The notes beneath the pieces were generated by a model. That model saw only the letters and a list, made by a program, of their open reading frames with translations. It did not search any database and was not told the DNA's origin. Below, piece after piece: positions 12,913 to 15,592 of a stretch of DNA of 15,592 nt. A program made the position numbers and the translations under genes. Where the stretch lies: the NCBI RefSeq assembly GCF_910587525.1, contig NZ_CAJULS010000049.1, positions 1-15,592 of the forward strand, in the 5' to 3' direction. This stretch comes from an uncultured Oscillibacter sp. Its GTDB lineage: Bacteria > Bacillota > Clostridia > Oscillospirales > Oscillospiraceae. Within the stretch, counting starts at the first letter, position 1, and the number at the start of each line of letters is the position of its first letter.

Positions 12913-15592
12913 TCAGACACTCAGCATTTTTTTCAGATACCGGCCGGTGTAGGATGCCTCGCAGGCGGCCGTCTCCTCCGGCGTACCGGTGACCACCACG
13001 CCGCCGCCGCCGTCGCCCCCCTCGGGCCCCAGGTCGATGAGGTGGTCGGCGCACTTGATTACATCCAGATTATGCTCAATAACCACTACGGTATTGCCGC
13101 TGTCCACCAGCCGCTGGAGCACCTCCAGCAGCTTTCGCACATCGTCGGTGTGGAGGCCTGTGGTAGGCTCGTCCAGAATATAGATGGTCTTTCCGGTGGC
13201 AATCTTGCTGAGCTCTGTGGCCAGCTTCACCCGCTGGGCCTCGCCGCCGGAGAGCTCCGTGGAGGGCTGGCCCAGCTTCACGTACCCAAGCCCCACATCC
13301 TGAAGGGTCTGGAGTTTTTTGCGGATCTTGGGCAGGGCGGAGAAGAACTCGAGTGCCTCGTCCACGGTCATCTCCAGCACCTCGGCGATATTTTTGCCCT
13401 TGTAGCGCACCTCCAGGGTCTCCCGGTTATACCGCTTGCCCTTGCAGACCTCGCAGGGCACGAAGATGTCCGGCAGGAAGTGCATCTCGATCTTTAAAAC
13501 GCCGTCGCCGGAGCAGGCCTCGCACCGTCCGCCCCGGACGTTGAAGCTGAACCGGCCCGGACCGTAACCCCGGCTCTTGGCCTCCTGGGTGGAGGCGAAG
13601 AGGTCCCGAATGTCGTTGAAAAGGCCTGTATAAGTGGCGGGATTGGACCGGGGCGTCCGGCCGATGGGACTCTGGTCGATGTTGACCACTTTGTCCAGCG
13701 CCTCGATGCCCTCAATCCGCTCACATCTGCCGGGGTGGACCTTCATGCGCATCAGCTCCGCCCCCAGGCGCTTGAAGAGCACCTCGTTCACAAGGGAGGA
13801 CTTGCCGCTGCCGGAGACGCCGGTGACCACGGTGAACACCCCCAGCGGAAACTCCACATCGATCTTCCGCAGGTTGTTCTCCGCCGCGCCCACAACTTTC
13901 AGGCACTTCCCATTACCGGTACGGCGCGATTCCGGAACGGGGATTTTTTTCTTCCCGGAGAGATATTGTCCCGTCAGGGAGCCGGGGCAGGCCATAACCT
14001 CCTCCGGCGTGCCCGCCGCGATAACCTGGCCGCCGTGAACGCCGGCGCCGGGCCCAATGTCGATGAGGTAGTCCGCGGCCCGCATGGTATCCTCGTCGTG
14101 CTCCACCACCAGCAGCGTATTGCCCAGGTCCCGGAGATTCTGGAGCGTGGCCAGCAGCTTATCGTTGTCCCGCTGGTGGAGGCCGATGGAGGGCTCGTCC
14201 AGTATATACAGCACTCCCATCAGAGAGGAGCCGATCTGGGTGGCCAGACGGATGCGCTGGCTCTCGCCGCCGGAGAGGGTTCCGGCGGACCGGCTCAGGG
14301 TCAGATAGCCCAGTCCCACGGACCGGAGGAACCCCAGCCGGGAGCGGATCTCCTTGAGAATCCGGTCCGCGATCAGGTGCTGCTGGTCCGTCAAGGTCAG
14401 TTTCTCCACCCAGTCCAGCCCGTCCAGGACGGACATTTGGGTGTAGTCGTAGATATTCCTGTCCCCCACAGTCACCGCCAGGGACTCTTTTTTCAGCCGC
14501 CGTCCTTTGCAGGCGGGACAGGGACACTCCGCCATCAGCTCCTCCAGCTCCTTTTTACTGGCGTCGCTCTGGGTCTCCTGATAGCGGCGCTGGATGTTGT
14601 TGCAGATGCCCTCAAAGGGCTGGTAGAGAACCCCCTTACCCCGGGGCTGGTCGTAGTAGAGCTCCAGCTCCTCCCCCTTGGTGCCGTAGAGGACGATGTT
14701 CCGCACCTCCTCGCTCAGCTCCTCCCAGGGGGCGGTGAGGGAGAAGCGGTACTTCTTCGCCAGGGCCTCGAAGTACATGCGGGAGATGCCGTCGGAGCAG
14801 ATATTCCCCCAGCCGGAGGCCTGAATGGCCCCCTCCAAAATGGATTTCTTCCTATCCGGCACCACCAGGCTCTCGTCCACCTTCAGCTGGCTGCCCAGGC
14901 CCGTGCAGGTTGGGCAGGCGCCGAAGGGGTTGTTGAAGGAGAACATCCGGGGCGTCAGCTCCTCAATGGAGATGCCGCAGTCCTCGCAGGCGTAGTTCTG
15001 GGAGAACATCAGGTCCTGCTCCTCCCGCAGGAGGTTGACGATCACGGTGCCGCCGGAGAGGCCGGCGGCGGTCTCCACGCTGTCCGTCAGCCGCTGCTGG
15101 ATATCCGGGCGGATGATGAGCCGGTCCACAATGATCTCGATGCTGTGTTTCTTGTTCTTCTCCAGCTTGATCTCCTCGTCCAGCTCATAGAGGTTCCCGT
15201 CCACCCGGGCCCGGACATAGCCGGAGCGCTTGGCGTCCTCGAAAACTTTTACATGCTCGCCCTTTTTGCCCCGGACGACGGGAGCCATCACCTGGATGCG
15301 GGTGCCCTCCGGCAGGGCGGTGACCTGGTCGATGATCTGGTCAACGGTCTGCTGTTTGATCTCTTTGCCGCACTTGGGACAGTGGGGGGTGCCCACCCGG
15401 GCCCAGAGAAGCCGCAAATAGTCGTAGATTTCCGTCACAGTGCCCACGGTGGAGCGGGGGTTTTTGGAGGTGGTCTTCTGGTCGATGGAGATGGCGGGGG
15501 AGAGGCCGTCAATGTAGTCCACGTCCGGCTTTTCCATCTGCCCCAGGAACATCCGGGCGTAGGAGGACAGGGATTCCACGTACCGCCGTTGG
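12913..15592 (-). CDS. uvrA: UvrA, excinuclease ABC subunit A, 5' end missing
   Basis: About 893 codons are visible; the frame is open to the right edge (first residues QRRYVESLSSYARMFLGQ), so about 50 N-terminal residues with the first Walker A lie outside. UvrA is the damage-recognition ATPase of nucleotide excision repair, a dimer that loads UvrB. Visible are EKPDVDYIDGLSPAISIDQK, the first zinc-type pairs CPKC and CEDC..CPTC, signature LSGGESQR (near 14250-14280) and LDEPSIGLHQRD, then the second half: Walker A GVSGSGKSS (near 13800-13825), the CEACSGDG...CEVCKGKRYN zinc module, LSGGEAQR (near 13230-13257) and LDEPTTGLH. It ends at a TGA at 12913. Its length fits normal UvrA (about 940). 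Apparently ordinary; no frameshift seen. Confidence 0.96.
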   Translation of the reverse strand, partial: QRRYVESLSSYARMFLGQMEKPDVDYIDGLSPAISIDQKTTSKNPRSTVGTVTEIYDYLRLLWARVGTPHCPKCGKEIKQQTVDQIIDQVTALPEGTRIQVMAPVVRGKKGEHVKVFEDAKRSGYVRARVDGNLYELDEEIKLEKNKKHSIEIIVDRLIIRPDIQQRLTDSVETAAGLSGGTVIVNLLREEQDLMFSQNYACEDCGISIEELTPRMFSFNNPFGACPTCTGLGSQLKVDESLVVPDRKKSILEGAIQASGWGNICSDGISRMYFEALAKKYRFSLTAPWEELSEEVRNIVLYGTKGEELELYYDQPRGKGVLYQPFEGICNNIQRRYQETQSDASKKELEELMAECPCPACKGRRLKKESLAVTVGDRNIYDYTQMSVLDGLDWVEKLTLTDQQHLIADRILKEIRSRLGFLRSVGLGYLTLSRSAGTLSGGESQRIRLATQIGSSLMGVLYILDEPSIGLHQRDNDKLLATLQNLRDLGNTLLVVEHDEDTMRAADYLIDIGPGAGVHGGQVIAAGTPEEVMACPGSLTGQYLSGKKKIPVPESRRTGNGKCLKVVGAAENNLRKIDVEFPLGVFTVVTGVSGSGKSSLVNEVLFKRLGAELMRMKVHPGRCERIEGIEALDKVVNIDQSPIGRTPRSNPATYTGLFNDIRDLFASTQEAKSRGYGPGRFSFNVRGGRCEACSGDGVLKIEMHFLPDIFVPCEVCKGKRYNRETLEVRYKGKNIAEVLEMTVDEALEFFSALPKIRKKLQTLQDVGLGYVKLGQPSTELSGGEAQRVKLATELSKIATGKTIYILDEPTTGLHTDDVRKLLEVLQRLVDSGNTVVVIEHNLDVIKCADHLIDLGPEGGDGGGGVVVTGTPEETAACEASYTGRYLKKMLSV

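Overview
The window looks like chromosomal DNA from an anaerobic, GC-rich member of the Clostridia, most likely an Oscillospiraceae-type gut bacterium (Flavonifractor/Lawsonibacter-like). This is inferred from gene content: electron-bifurcating NfnAB, rubrerythrin, a Crp/Fnr-type regulator and MurT/GatD, with strong AGGAGG ribosome binding sites and sigma-A promoters with 17-bp spacers. No phage, IS transposase, tRNA, rRNA or CRISPR array was seen.

Layout. 1-1425 (minus): nfnA and the 5' part of nfnB, behind a clear promoter at 1503-1531. 1532-2105: a gene-free stretch holding a decayed SAP/DUF6434-like remnant, a perfect 27-bp palindrome and the rubrerythrin promoter. 2106-2630 (plus): rubrerythrin. 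2893-3552 (minus) and 3773-4225 (plus): a Crp/Fnr-family regulator divergent from a two-CBS-domain protein, with a palindromic candidate operator between them. 4226-4460: an unusual chain of six short-loop hairpins that begins at the CBS stop codon, then a strong terminator. 4469-7686 (minus): an Uup-like ABC-F ATPase, a YciI-like protein, a YbaK-like editing protein and a SnoaL/NTF2-like protein. 7921-9993 (plus): an ICMT-like membrane methyltransferase, an RluA-type pseudouridine synthase (apparently starting at CTG), an ABM-domain protein and a cupin, closed by a strong bidirectional terminator at 10000-10040. 10150-12865 (minus): a cyclase-family hydrolase, a MurT-like ligase and a GatD-like protein, tightly coupled. 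12913-15592 (minus): uvrA, running off the right edge.

How the genes fit together. The left third is about redox balance and oxidative stress: NfnAB exchanges electrons among NADH, ferredoxin and NADPH, rubrerythrin removes peroxide, and a Crp/Fnr-type regulator and CBS sensor sit beside them. The middle and right hold translation and RNA maintenance (ABC-F, YbaK, RluA), cell-wall-type amidation (MurT/GatD) and DNA repair (UvrA).

The most striking points are: (1) the GatD homologue has Gly and Thr where the family has its catalytic Cys and His, so it looks like a pseudo-amidotransferase, and it is co-translated with a divergent MurT and a cyclase-family hydrolase; (2) the six-hairpin element at 4226-4419; (3) the CTG start of the RluA gene; and (4) several intergenic inverted repeats (7749-7823, 10045-10146, 1933-1959) not explained by ordinary terminators. 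Family assignments and alignments are from memory of family motifs; no database search was run.
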